Assembly (NCBI GenBank): GCA_963716685.1
Contig: CAVQTR010000003.1
Span: 1,426,001-1,490,000 of the forward strand
Length of the DNA: 64,000 nt
From: JALYXI01 sp963716685
Lineage (GTDB): Bacteria; Acidobacteriota; Terriglobia; Bryobacterales; Bryobacteraceae
Direction of reading: 5' to 3'
The position numbers and the translations under genes are program-made. The notes beneath the pieces were generated by a model, which was given only the letters and a program-made list of their open reading frames with translations, had not been told where the DNA came from and ran no database searches. Below, in pieces: positions 52,931 to 61,813 of the stretch; the first letter of the stretch is position 1, and each line of letters opens with the position of its first letter.

Positions 52931-53863
52931 ATGTTTGGAGACACGCTGTTTTTCCTGCTCGCATTCGCTACCGTTGCCGCGTTGATTTGGTGCGGTTACC
53001 AGCTGATGCAGGACCACGAAGACCCGCTGGCGGAACGTCTGGAGGCTTTGCAGAGTGCGTCCGCGGGTTCGGGTCATCGCGCGCAGACGCGGCATAAAGG
53101 CAAAGGCTTCTTCAACAGCTTCACGTACGCCGTGGGTTCTGTCCCTGGCGCGGAAGACTGGCTCAAAGAGAACGAAAAGCGCCTGAAGCAGGCGGGATTC
53201 AAGAGCCCGCATGCGCTGGGCATCTACACTTTGATCGCGGTGTTCTGGCTGCTGCTTCTGGTGGTCGGCATGGTTTGGCTGCAGCGCGGCAATACGCCGG
53301 CCCAGATGATTGGCGGGCTGGTCGCGGCGGTGCTGATGGGGTTCATGATTCCGAATTTCATCCTGCAGAAGCTAGCCAAACGCTATCGCGCTCGCCTGCA
53401 GGAAGCGCTCCCCGATACCGTGGATCTTCTTGGCATCGTTCTGGGAACAGGCCTTGCGCTCGATCAGGCCATGCTGCGCGTCAGCGAGGAAATGCAGTAT
53501 ATCTATCCCGAGCTGGCCAACGAGTTCTATACGGTGGTGATGCAGGTCCGCGCGGGTCAGGAACGTGGCAAAGCTTTTCAGGCGCTGGTGCGCCGCTCGG
53601 GAATTGAAGATATCAAATCGCTTTCCGCCATGATCATCCAGAGCGAGCGCTTCGGGACCAGTCTTTCCCAGGCACTGAAAGTCTACGCCGATTCCCTGCG
53701 CGACCGGCGGCGGCTGCGTGCGGAAGCGGCCGTGGGCAAGGCAGGTATCAAGATGCTGTTTCCCATCGTCATCTTCATCCTGCCGGTGCTATTCGTGATT
53801 ACGCTGGTCCCGGGAATGCTGAGCGTGCTCCACGATCTGCAGACGCTGCGCGGCGGTAAGTAA
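52931..53863 (+). CDS. tadC: Tad inner-membrane platform protein TadC
   Basis: 310 residues. The T2SSF domain reads LQEALPDTVDLLGIVLGTGLALDQAMLRV, then VRAGQERGKAFQALVRRSGIEDIKSLSAMIIQSERFGTSLSQALKVYADSLRDRRRLRAEAAVGKAGIKMLFPIVIFILP. Membrane helices lie at residues about 1-22, 95-115, 120-145 and near the C-terminus. Last gene of the Tad run; 57 nt separate it from the caspase-TPR gene. Confidence 0.95.
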   Translation: MFGDTLFFLLAFATVAALIWCGYQLMQDHEDPLAERLEALQSASAGSGHRAQTRHKGKGFFNSFTYAVGSVPGAEDWLKENEKRLKQAGFKSPHALGIYTLIAVFWLLLLVVGMVWLQRGNTPAQMIGGLVAAVLMGFMIPNFILQKLAKRYRARLQEALPDTVDLLGIVLGTGLALDQAMLRVSEEMQYIYPELANEFYTVVMQVRAGQERGKAFQALVRRSGIEDIKSLSAMIIQSERFGTSLSQALKVYADSLRDRRRLRAEAAVGKAGIKMLFPIVIFILPVLFVITLVPGMLSVLHDLQTLRGGK

Positions 53864-53920
53864 CAGCCTCCCCGACAGTGTCATACTAGCCGGATATCAG
53901 GCCTAGTTTCCTGACTCCGG

Positions 53921-56755
53921 ATGTTACCTGTCTACAAGCTGAGCGGCTGCTTCGTCTTCCTGTTGTGGTTCTCCGCCTCGTTTTCTGCCTTTGCCCAGAG
54001 CAGGGACGCGCTCGGGTTGGTTCTGCATGCAGAAGCCGCGCAGGTGCAGCGGTCCGGCTTCACCACCGCTCTAACACTGGGCGAGGGGGATCTACTCTTC
54101 GAGGGCGATGCCGTGCAGGCGGCCGATAACGGCCAGGTGGAATTTCTGTTCTGTCCCGCCAGCCAGCGCGCAAGTCTGTCAGGCGGGAGCCGAATTCGAT
54201 TCAACAGCAAAGATTACCGGCCAGCCAAAGGTGTTCGCATTCTCGAACGCACACCCATTTGCCTGCTGCCCCGGGTGCAGACCGACCAGCAGATCTCGCT
54301 TCGCACCTTTGGCGCGACTTTGTTTTCCGATGTCCGGGGAACCGACGCGCCTGCCACATTTCAGCCATCCCCGGCCGACCAGGAACAGCTTAAGCCGCTG
54401 GACACCGCCATCCAAACAAACGGACGCAATCTGGTGGCGCGCATCGCGCGCGGGGCCACGCTCGCCAAACTGGGGTTCAACACGGAAGCCGCGAAAGAGC
54501 TGGCGGCAATTGGCAGGGAGTGGCCCGCCGCTGCCTGGGCACTGCCTGAAGCGGACCGCCTGGCCGTTTCCGAAACGCGGGGCACCGTTGCCAGGACCAC
54601 CAGCACCACGGGAGAGGGGAAGATCTTTGCCCTCGTCGTGGGCATCTCGAAGTACACCAAAGCGACTCCGCTCGGCTTCGCCGCCGAGGACGCCGAGAGC
54701 TTTGCTCAGTTTCTGATGAGCCCGCGCGGAGGTGCGGTACCCAGGGACAACATCACTCTCCTCAAAGATGAGAAAGCCACCCGAAGCGGAATCGAGACTG
54801 GCTTCAAGGAGATGGTGGCGCGTGCGGGTCCGAAGGATGCGGTCTGGATCCTGCTTGCAGCGCATGGCGTGGTGTTGGACAAAGGACCGCAGGCGGGAGC
54901 CTACATTCTGGCTGTTGACACCAGTGCGGAGCGGCCGGAAGACGGCTTCCCCATGGCCTTCGTGGAAAGCCTGCTCACCACCGCGAAGGCCAACGTGCGG
55001 CGCATGGATATCCTGGTTGACGCGTGCCACGCCGGCGCCATCGGCCAGCTTCACAGTAACCGGCTCGCCGTGAATGTCGGCAACGTGATGAAGAAGATCG
55101 ATTCGGAAGTGGCCGATGCGGACGTCTTCGCCATGCTGGCAAGCGGGCAGAATGAGGTGTCCAACGAAGGGCCGGCCTATGGCGGTGGACATGGCGTGTT
55201 CACTTACTTCGTGCTCAAGGGAATGAATGGGGACGCGCCTTCGGAAGACAATCAGCTGACACGCATCGACCTGTTTCACTTCGTCGCCGGACGGGTGAAG
55301 AAGGAGTACAACTCGCAGCATCCCACGGTCGCGCCGGCATCGCCGAAGTTCGAAACGGTGATCCTGCCGGACACGCGTCCGGAGCGCACCGGGATCGTCC
55401 TGCCCGATATGCCGCGGCGGCCGGAACTGACCGTGGTGGCATCCAACGCCTCCCGGGAAATCACGAAAGAACAGAGTGCCCTTGAGAAGTTGTTAAGTTC
55501 CGCCGCGGCCGTGCCGCCCGACCCGGCCAGCGCTGTCCGCGTACTCAACGATCTAAAATCGGTACTCGACCCCATTATCTTTGCGTCCCAGAAGCATCGA
55601 TTGCAGGTGACCGTGGAAGATCGCGCCGCCGCGGTTCTCGACATCTATCTTCAGGGCAACGAGGTAAACCAGACCAGCGCCCAGTTTCAGAGATGCGCCG
55701 ATTACCTGGACACCGCTCTGGCGCTGACACCGGAATCCGCCCCGCTCCGCAGCAAGCGCGCCTTTTGCGAGGGGCGCGTCAAAGTCTTTGAGAAGCTCTA
55801 TCCGGAAGCGATCGCCAAACTGGAAGAAGCCGTGCGTCTGGACCCGCTCGGTTCCTGGTCTTACAACGGGTTGGGCATAGCTTGGCTCGAGATGGCGGAG
55901 TACGAAAAAGCCGGCGCTGCCCTGCGGGATGCCATTCGGATCTCGCCGTACTGGGCCTATCCGCGGCATAACCTCGCATTGGTTCAGAGGGAACTGGGCG
56001 ATTACGATGCGGCCATCGCCACTTACCGCGAAGCCTGCCGTCTGGCGGCTTATGCCTATCTGCGGTACAACCTCGGCTTCATCTATCAGCGGGTGAATCA
56101 GCCGGAAGAGGCACGCCTGTTGTATGAGGATGCTCACGAGCGTGCTCCGGGCATGGCGAAGCCGCTCATCGGCTTAGGACTATTAGAAGCGCAGCGCGGA
56201 AAGGAAGCTGCGGCAATCCGGCAGTATGATGCGGCGCTGAAAGCATCGGTTGGAGGGTTGGACGGTCAGGAAGACAGAATGTGCGCGCGTCATAACAAGG
56301 CGCTGCTGTTGGTCAGGTCACCCGGTACCTTCGACCAGGCCATAGAATTATGGACCGAAAACACGTTGGACAAGAAAGACGATCCGGGTCCGTTTACCAG
56401 CATGGGTGACGCCTTCGCCGGCCGTAGTCCACAACAGAACCGAGATCAGGCGCGCGCCGCAGTTTATTACCGGCAGGCATGGGATCGCGCTGCGAAATCG
56501 ACTGCGATCGCGTCCCGGCTTATCGCAGCTTTGATCGCATCTCAGGATCTGACTGGCGCGCTGGTCGTGTCCGAACGCGCCGCCGCGCGTTTTCCCGGCG
56601 ACCCGCTGATTGCGGAAAGCCTTGGCGACGCGCAGGCGGCCGCGCACCGTCTCCCGCCTGCGATTCAGGCTTACAATCAGGCTCGCTCTCACGCGGTAAC
56701 TGGCCCTGACAGGAAGCGAATTGCCAGGAAAATAGCCGGTTTGTCCCGTCCCTAG
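53921..56755 (+). CDS. secreted FecR-caspase-TPR protein
   Basis: 944 residues. A signal peptide (about residues 1-26) is followed by a FecR-like beta domain (about 35-125, with LTLGEGDLLFEGDAVQAADNGQVEFLF). A caspase/peptidase C14 domain starts near residue 233 (GKIFALVVGISKYTKATPLGFAAEDAESFAQFL). The catalytic pair is intact: His315 in LLAAHGV and Cys369 in LVDACHAG. From about residue 590 to the end come tetratricopeptide repeats (SWSYNGLGIAWLEMAEYEKAGAALRDAIRI and following). It is predicted to be a periplasmic or extracellular metacaspase-like protease with a scaffold tail. No cognate substrate is visible; the preceding Tad genes are 57 nt away, so cotranscription is possible. Confidence 0.88.
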   Translation: MLPVYKLSGCFVFLLWFSASFSAFAQSRDALGLVLHAEAAQVQRSGFTTALTLGEGDLLFEGDAVQAADNGQVEFLFCPASQRASLSGGSRIRFNSKDYRPAKGVRILERTPICLLPRVQTDQQISLRTFGATLFSDVRGTDAPATFQPSPADQEQLKPLDTAIQTNGRNLVARIARGATLAKLGFNTEAAKELAAIGREWPAAAWALPEADRLAVSETRGTVARTTSTTGEGKIFALVVGISKYTKATPLGFAAEDAESFAQFLMSPRGGAVPRDNITLLKDEKATRSGIETGFKEMVARAGPKDAVWILLAAHGVVLDKGPQAGAYILAVDTSAERPEDGFPMAFVESLLTTAKANVRRMDILVDACHAGAIGQLHSNRLAVNVGNVMKKIDSEVADADVFAMLASGQNEVSNEGPAYGGGHGVFTYFVLKGMNGDAPSEDNQLTRIDLFHFVAGRVKKEYNSQHPTVAPASPKFETVILPDTRPERTGIVLPDMPRRPELTVVASNASREITKEQSALEKLLSSAAAVPPDPASAVRVLNDLKSVLDPIIFASQKHRLQVTVEDRAAAVLDIYLQGNEVNQTSAQFQRCADYLDTALALTPESAPLRSKRAFCEGRVKVFEKLYPEAIAKLEEAVRLDPLGSWSYNGLGIAWLEMAEYEKAGAALRDAIRISPYWAYPRHNLALVQRELGDYDAAIATYREACRLAAYAYLRYNLGFIYQRVNQPEEARLLYEDAHERAPGMAKPLIGLGLLEAQRGKEAAAIRQYDAALKASVGGLDGQEDRMCARHNKALLLVRSPGTFDQAIELWTENTLDKKDDPGPFTSMGDAFAGRSPQQNRDQARAAVYYRQAWDRAAKSTAIASRLIAALIASQDLTGALVVSERAAARFPGDPLIAESLGDAQAAAHRLPPAIQAYNQARSHAVTGPDRKRIARKIAGLSRP

Positions 56756-56767
56756 CTCATTTAATCC

Positions 56768-56796
56768 TTTTCACACCGGCATTTATCGGCTACACT
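56768..56796 (+). promoter_or_regulatory. putative promoter of the secreted repeat protein gene
   Basis: TTTTCA (56768-56773) and TACACT (56791-56796) match -35 and -10 at 4/6 each with ideal 17-bp spacing. Only 7 nt separate the -10 from ATG 56804, so the transcript would be leaderless. Confidence 0.5.
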
Positions 56797-56803
56797 ACCT
56801 CAG

Positions 56804-58558
56804 ATGTCATTTCGGGTAAGTTCGTCAATTGTGCTGTTTCTCATGGCGTGCGGGCCTGCATTGGCCCAACCTGCCATGTGGACGGAAGTTCCCGGCACTC
56901 CTGGCGACCCGATGTATGCCATTCACTTACTCGATTTCAATGACTCGGCGACCCCAGGCTATGTCAATGCTTCGCAGAATCTGCAACCCTGGTACGACAA
57001 CGCTCAGTTCGACGGCGGTTACTCCTTCGGCTCCGTCATCATCTCCGGAAACGCTCCTTGGTTAGGCGTGGCCAGCCGTTCAGATGGCACGCTGGGGGTC
57101 AGTGTATCGTCCGGATCTCTTGGACCGGGGAGTTATCTCGGTTACATTTACCTCAATACGGATAATCCCAACGTCAAAGTCGCCGACATCGCGGTGCGGT
57201 TGACCATTGCGCCGCGGCCGGGTGCTCCGCCGCTGTATTCCACGGACCATGACACCATTCCCGTTTCGCAACCGCAGGGCTCCACCACCAATGTCACGAG
57301 TAACTTTGCGCTGACTTACGTGGATGGCAGAGGCACTCAGCAAACCACCTCCGGCAAGATCCTGGTTTTGGACGGTCCGCTCTATGGCTTTTGGGTCTCG
57401 TGTGTGGCGGGCGCGAATCCCGTGGGCCCGCAGCCCAACTCGATCACGTGTACTTCCAATGCGACGGGACTTCCGGCCGGAACTTACTACGCATACGCCA
57501 CTTTCACGGACTCCGGACAGACTACCGCCGTCACCCGCGAGCTCTCGCTCACCATCACCCCGGGCGCCTCATCTGATGCCAATAGCAGTGATTATGTGAT
57601 CACTTACGCCGCAGGTAGTCCGCTCGCCTCGCAAAGCATTTTCCTGAGCGATCCTCAGGGAATCGTACAGTATCTGGCCAGCGCGGACGTGGATTGGCTG
57701 GATATTGGCGGCGCCGTCGGCAGGACGCCGGGCAGCATTACGCTTTCTCCCCGGCCGTCGCGCATCGTCCCCGTTCAGCCGAATCAACGCCCCCAGTCTC
57801 TCACCGGCCACGTGACCATCAAGGCGGTCGGAAACTCGTCCGACCAGCTCACGCTGAATGTACAGTTGAACGTTCAGCCGAGCGCGACCGTTCAGTCTCC
57901 CCAGATCTTTCCGAGCGCGACCCAGCTGATCCTGAGTTCCGGGTCTACGCCGTCGGCCGTTCTGACGGTCAAGAGCACGGGAGCTAACTTCCCGCTGAAC
58001 GCGCGTGCCCTCGTGCTGACTCCTTCCGGCGGAAAGTGGCTCAGTGTTTCCACCTCTTCCGCGAATACGCCGGCATCGGTGAACGTGAACACCGTTACTG
58101 CGCAGCTGCCGGCGGGAAAGTATGTAGGCTATGTCGTTCTTTCCAGCCCGCAGCCCGGGGTTGCGACCGTGAATGTGCCGGTCCTGTTCACTTACTCGCC
58201 GGCTTTATTCCTTCGAATTGAATCCCTGATTGGCGTCACAGGCCCGGATATTTCGAACCTGACCGTGTCCCCTCAGCTGCTTTCGTTCTCGACTGATCCC
58301 AATGCGGGTTTGCCGAATTCGCAGTTGCTGCAGTTCAGCGTGCAGAACTTCCCGCCGCTGGTCTTTCTGGATCCCCAAACCTTTGACGGCCATAACTGGC
58401 TCGCGGTAACTCCGAATCAATCGGGGACTTCCGATTTCCCCCTCGTCTCCATCCAAAACACGGCCAATATGCCGTCCGGTGTCTATACGGGAATTGTGCA
58501 GGTTGTCTATAACGGCAACGTGGTGGATGGGGCCGTGGTTTCACTAACTATCCCCTGA
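56804..58558 (+). CDS. secreted beta-sandwich repeat protein (BACON-like), function unknown
   Basis: 584 residues with signal peptide (SSIVLFLMACGPALAQ). The mature part consists of several beta-sandwich modules sharing the pattern W-L-x-V-x-x-x-G-x-x-P-x-x-x-x-V followed by L-x-x-G-x-Y-x-G-x-I/V-x-L. Examples: APWLGVASRSDGTLGVSVSSGSLGPGSYLGYIYL, GGKWLSVSTSSANTPASVNVNTVTAQLPAGKYVGYVVL, and NWLAVTPNQSGTSDFPLVSIQNTANMPSGVYTGIVQVVY at the end. This is the look of BACON/Ig-like domains common in acidobacterial secreted proteins. No catalytic motif. Its stop abuts the convergent Oar gene with no spacer. Confidence 0.75.
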   Translation: MSFRVSSSIVLFLMACGPALAQPAMWTEVPGTPGDPMYAIHLLDFNDSATPGYVNASQNLQPWYDNAQFDGGYSFGSVIISGNAPWLGVASRSDGTLGVSVSSGSLGPGSYLGYIYLNTDNPNVKVADIAVRLTIAPRPGAPPLYSTDHDTIPVSQPQGSTTNVTSNFALTYVDGRGTQQTTSGKILVLDGPLYGFWVSCVAGANPVGPQPNSITCTSNATGLPAGTYYAYATFTDSGQTTAVTRELSLTITPGASSDANSSDYVITYAAGSPLASQSIFLSDPQGIVQYLASADVDWLDIGGAVGRTPGSITLSPRPSRIVPVQPNQRPQSLTGHVTIKAVGNSSDQLTLNVQLNVQPSATVQSPQIFPSATQLILSSGSTPSAVLTVKSTGANFPLNARALVLTPSGGKWLSVSTSSANTPASVNVNTVTAQLPAGKYVGYVVLSSPQPGVATVNVPVLFTYSPALFLRIESLIGVTGPDISNLTVSPQLLSFSTDPNAGLPNSQLLQFSVQNFPPLVFLDPQTFDGHNWLAVTPNQSGTSDFPLVSIQNTANMPSGVYTGIVQVVYNGNVVDGAVVSLTIP

Positions 58559-61500
58559 TCAGAAAGCGATTCTGAGCACCAGCCGCAGTTGACGGCTGCT
58601 TTCCGCCAGCGGGGAGGACGCCGGGCTTCCGACGGCATCGTTTTCCTGAAGTCCATAAGACGCCTGTCCAAAGGTGCTGAGATAGTGCGCGTTAGCCGGC
58701 GTGTTGAGATTGGTGTGGTTCAAAAGGTTGATTGCGTCGATCCGAACCGTGGCTGCGGCGTGCTCCCGGAAGTGCGGCAGCACGAACGTGCGGCTAAGTG
58801 AACCGTCGAGGCTGTAAAAGCCGGGACTGCGAAAGGAATTGCGTCCGCTGTTTCCCAAACTGCCCGCCGCGGGACGGCTGAATGCCGCGGGATTCAACAA
58901 TAGCCGCGTTCCCGGGACGCTGCCCGGAACTTGCAGACGAGCTTCTCCGGGATCGATCAAGTTGGCGCGCTGGTTATAGACATTCGAGAGTCCCGGAGCC
59001 TCCAGCACGCTGAACGGCAGGCCTGACCGCAGCGCGCCGAGGCCTGAAAAGCGCCAGCCGGTCAGCGCGCGCGCGTGAAACAGGCGGGGCAGCGCAAAGG
59101 ATCCAAAGCCCACCAGGTTCTGCCGCTGGTCGAAATCGGAATCGCCCCGATCCCACGGACCAGGCGAAGTCAGCATGAACGTGGAAACCGGAGGCGGTGT
59201 CTGGAACGAACCGGACGCTGAGGTCAACGCGGCAAGATTACCAAACTCGCCAGCCAGCGGCTCGCTCTGATTGTCGATGGAGTGGCTCCACGTCCAGGAG
59301 AGCTGAAACAGCGCGCGCGAACTGCGGTAGCGGAGAACCGAGGCCAGCGCATGATAGCTGGAGTCACCCTGATTGCCGCGATAGGCCACCAGCGGAAGCA
59401 GCCGATTTGATCGCAGCACGATCGAGAGAGGAACATTATCATTGCGGTTCAGGACGTTGGTGGTGATCAGGCCGCTTCCCGATGACCCGAGCGTTTCCAC
59501 CTCGACGCTGAGACTTCGGGTAAAGTGTTTTTCGATACCCAGCAGATAGCTCTGTACCCGGCCCGCATGAAAGCTCGGTGCGAAGGCGGTGAAGTAATCC
59601 GGCGATCGGGAGACGTCGCTTGGCCCAAACGCGGAAAGGAGGCCGGGCGGCGGCTGACCGGTCCAGATGACATTCCGCGTATTAGTGAGAGTGGCGGTTT
59701 GCAGGCTGTTGAAAGACCCGTTCTCCCAGAGGTTGTCGAATGGCTGATCGAAAAAGAGACCCCACGCTGCGCGGGCGATCAGATCTCCACGTGCATCCAG
59801 CCGGTAAGACACGCCGAGCCGCGGAGCCCAGACCACCGGAAGCGAACGGTAAAAGGGAGCCCCGCCATATACAATCGACGCGCTGCGCACCTGCGCGTCA
59901 GGATCCTGCCCGGTGCCCAGCCGGAGCGTCGCGTCGCCGCTGGCTCCGTTATTACGCGGGTAACCGAACTCCTCCACGCGGACTCCGGCGTTGATTCCCA
60001 TCCGCGACGTGAGTTTGAACGTGTCCTGCACGTAGGCTGACCACTGCGTATTTTCGTAGCGGCGATTGTTCAAGGGATCGGCGGAGCCGTCCTGCCGCGC
60101 CACGCCCAGCAGAATGGAAGCAGGCTGGGAGAGAGTCAAAGCCTGCAGGCTGGCGAAGTTGAACTCGCCGGAGTTATTCACCTCAAACTGATTCTCAATC
60201 TGCCGGAACAACACCGAGCCTCCGGCCTTCACAAGTTGCGCGCCAACAGACCAGATCGCATCGCCCGAGCCCTCCGGCCGCCGATCCAGGTTTCTGGTGG
60301 AGTAAGCGAGCGGCGCGCCAGGCAGCGCGGCGTTCCCTTCAATCAGCTCCGGCACATCATCATGAGGGCGGGGAACCAGAAAGGTAGTCGCTGCCCAACC
60401 CACGCCGGCGGTGAACTGGAAACGTGGGCCGGCCGAAGAAATCCACCTGAGTCCTGCCGAACTCTCGTTATCCGTAATCCTGGTCGCGAACTGCTCATAC
60501 GGCGTGTAAAGATACCCCGGATCGCGCGAACTCCTCGACACGGTCACGCGGGCATACCAGTGGTCGCGGCCATCTCGCGCCAGACCATCAATGCGCGGCA
60601 GGAACAGCAGGCTGTCCAGCGAATCCAGCGGTCTCAGCGGGACACAGTGAATGTTGATGTTCTGTGTTTTACAGCCGTACTGCGTCGAATCCTGTGTGGG
60701 TATCGTATCCGGGTGATAGGTCGTGAGCAGCTGCGCTGCATAGCTGTCTCCGGACTGCGAGGCGAGATAGTAGGCCGAAGGCAGATTGACCGGAACGGGA
60801 TCCAGGCGATCCCGCAGGCGCGAGCGATCGAATGAAAACGATTCAAACAGCTTCTCGCGCACCAGTGGACCGGTGATCAGCGCGCCACCTTCCAGACTTT
60901 TATAAGCAGGCCGAGGAAAGCCGTTTACATTGGACTGAAAGCTGTTCGCGTTCAGCAGTTCGTTGCCGAGATAGCCATACAGCAATCCATGCCACTTCTG
61001 CGTTCCCGGGCGGCTGATGGCGTTCGCTATGAAGCCCGAAGCTCCGCCGTATTCCGCCGAGAAATTGTTCGTCGAGAGCCGGTATTCCTGAATCATTTCG
61101 GGTGCGGTCAGCGCGAGCGGTCCGGTAGTCAGGTGGTTGTTGTTGTCGAACCCGTCCAGCAGATAGTTGCTGGCGGAAGGGCGCTGCCCGTTCACGGAAA
61201 GCCCGAGTCCACGTGATGTGGTGGTGTCCGCTGTCACGCCAGGCTGAGTCAGCAGCAGCGCATAGGCGTCACGCCCCGCCAGCGGCAGCGTATCTAACAC
61301 GTTGCGGCTAATCACTTCGGAGACGCTGGTTTCAAGCAAACCTGGTTTGCCCTCATCGGGCTGAATCACTCCGGAACGTGAAGGATCGACATCGGGTCCG
61401 AAGAAAGGGAGTATGGTCTTGCTGTTTGGCACCGAAAGCTGCCGGTAATTGCCGCTTTCGAAAACATACTTGCGCGCGCGCAGTGCAAAATCTAGGTCAA

Positions 61501-61807
61501 GCCGTGCCGCCACACCGATCCGGATGTTGTAAATCGTTTGCGCCTGATAAGCATTCAGAGTGACGCGCATGCGATAAGTGCCCGGTGAGAGAAACGTGAG
61601 GGAATAATAGCCCGTCCCGTTGCTGACCACGGTTCGTGAACCGGAAAGCGTCTCGCCCGTGCATGTCACCGTGACTCCCGCGAGCGGGTCGCCGGTATTC
61701 GCATCGGTGATGCGGCCCAGAATCAGACCCTGCGTCGTTTGCGCGGTCAGTTCGGGCATGAATGGCGTCAGGAGCAATGCTGTCAAAAATAAGCAGCCCC
61801 TTGGCAT
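58559..61807 (-). CDS. Oar-like TonB-dependent outer-membrane receptor (second)
   Basis: 1082 residues. Signal peptide (LFLTALLLTPFMPELTAQ), carboxypeptidase-regulatory domain (LILGRITDANTGDPLAGVTVTC through RLDLDFALR), plug (NVLDTLPLAGRDAYALLLTQPGV; GLSVNGQRPSASNYLLDGFDNNN; EMIQEYRLSTNNFSAEYGGASGFIANAISRPGTQKWHG) and a long beta-barrel ending QLRLVLRIAF. The plug resembles the Solibacter receptor expansions. ATG 61807 is preceded by AAGGA and lies 6 nt after the Tat-signal gene's stop, indicating coupling. Confidence 0.9.
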   Translation of the reverse strand: MPRGCLFLTALLLTPFMPELTAQTTQGLILGRITDANTGDPLAGVTVTCTGETLSGSRTVVSNGTGYYSLTFLSPGTYRMRVTLNAYQAQTIYNIRIGVAARLDLDFALRARKYVFESGNYRQLSVPNSKTILPFFGPDVDPSRSGVIQPDEGKPGLLETSVSEVISRNVLDTLPLAGRDAYALLLTQPGVTADTTTSRGLGLSVNGQRPSASNYLLDGFDNNNHLTTGPLALTAPEMIQEYRLSTNNFSAEYGGASGFIANAISRPGTQKWHGLLYGYLGNELLNANSFQSNVNGFPRPAYKSLEGGALITGPLVREKLFESFSFDRSRLRDRLDPVPVNLPSAYYLASQSGDSYAAQLLTTYHPDTIPTQDSTQYGCKTQNINIHCVPLRPLDSLDSLLFLPRIDGLARDGRDHWYARVTVSRSSRDPGYLYTPYEQFATRITDNESSAGLRWISSAGPRFQFTAGVGWAATTFLVPRPHDDVPELIEGNAALPGAPLAYSTRNLDRRPEGSGDAIWSVGAQLVKAGGSVLFRQIENQFEVNNSGEFNFASLQALTLSQPASILLGVARQDGSADPLNNRRYENTQWSAYVQDTFKLTSRMGINAGVRVEEFGYPRNNGASGDATLRLGTGQDPDAQVRSASIVYGGAPFYRSLPVVWAPRLGVSYRLDARGDLIARAAWGLFFDQPFDNLWENGSFNSLQTATLTNTRNVIWTGQPPPGLLSAFGPSDVSRSPDYFTAFAPSFHAGRVQSYLLGIEKHFTRSLSVEVETLGSSGSGLITTNVLNRNDNVPLSIVLRSNRLLPLVAYRGNQGDSSYHALASVLRYRSSRALFQLSWTWSHSIDNQSEPLAGEFGNLAALTSASGSFQTPPPVSTFMLTSPGPWDRGDSDFDQRQNLVGFGSFALPRLFHARALTGWRFSGLGALRSGLPFSVLEAPGLSNVYNQRANLIDPGEARLQVPGSVPGTRLLLNPAAFSRPAAGSLGNSGRNSFRSPGFYSLDGSLSRTFVLPHFREHAAATVRIDAINLLNHTNLNTPANAHYLSTFGQASYGLQENDAVGSPASSPLAESSRQLRLVLRIAF

Positions 61808-61813
61808 TCCTTG

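Noticed and set aside
53921..56755. Caspase protein as part of an anti-phage defence island
   Set aside because: It has a signal peptide and no gasdermin, reverse transcriptase, restriction or CBASS-type partner nearby; housekeeping and envelope genes surround it.
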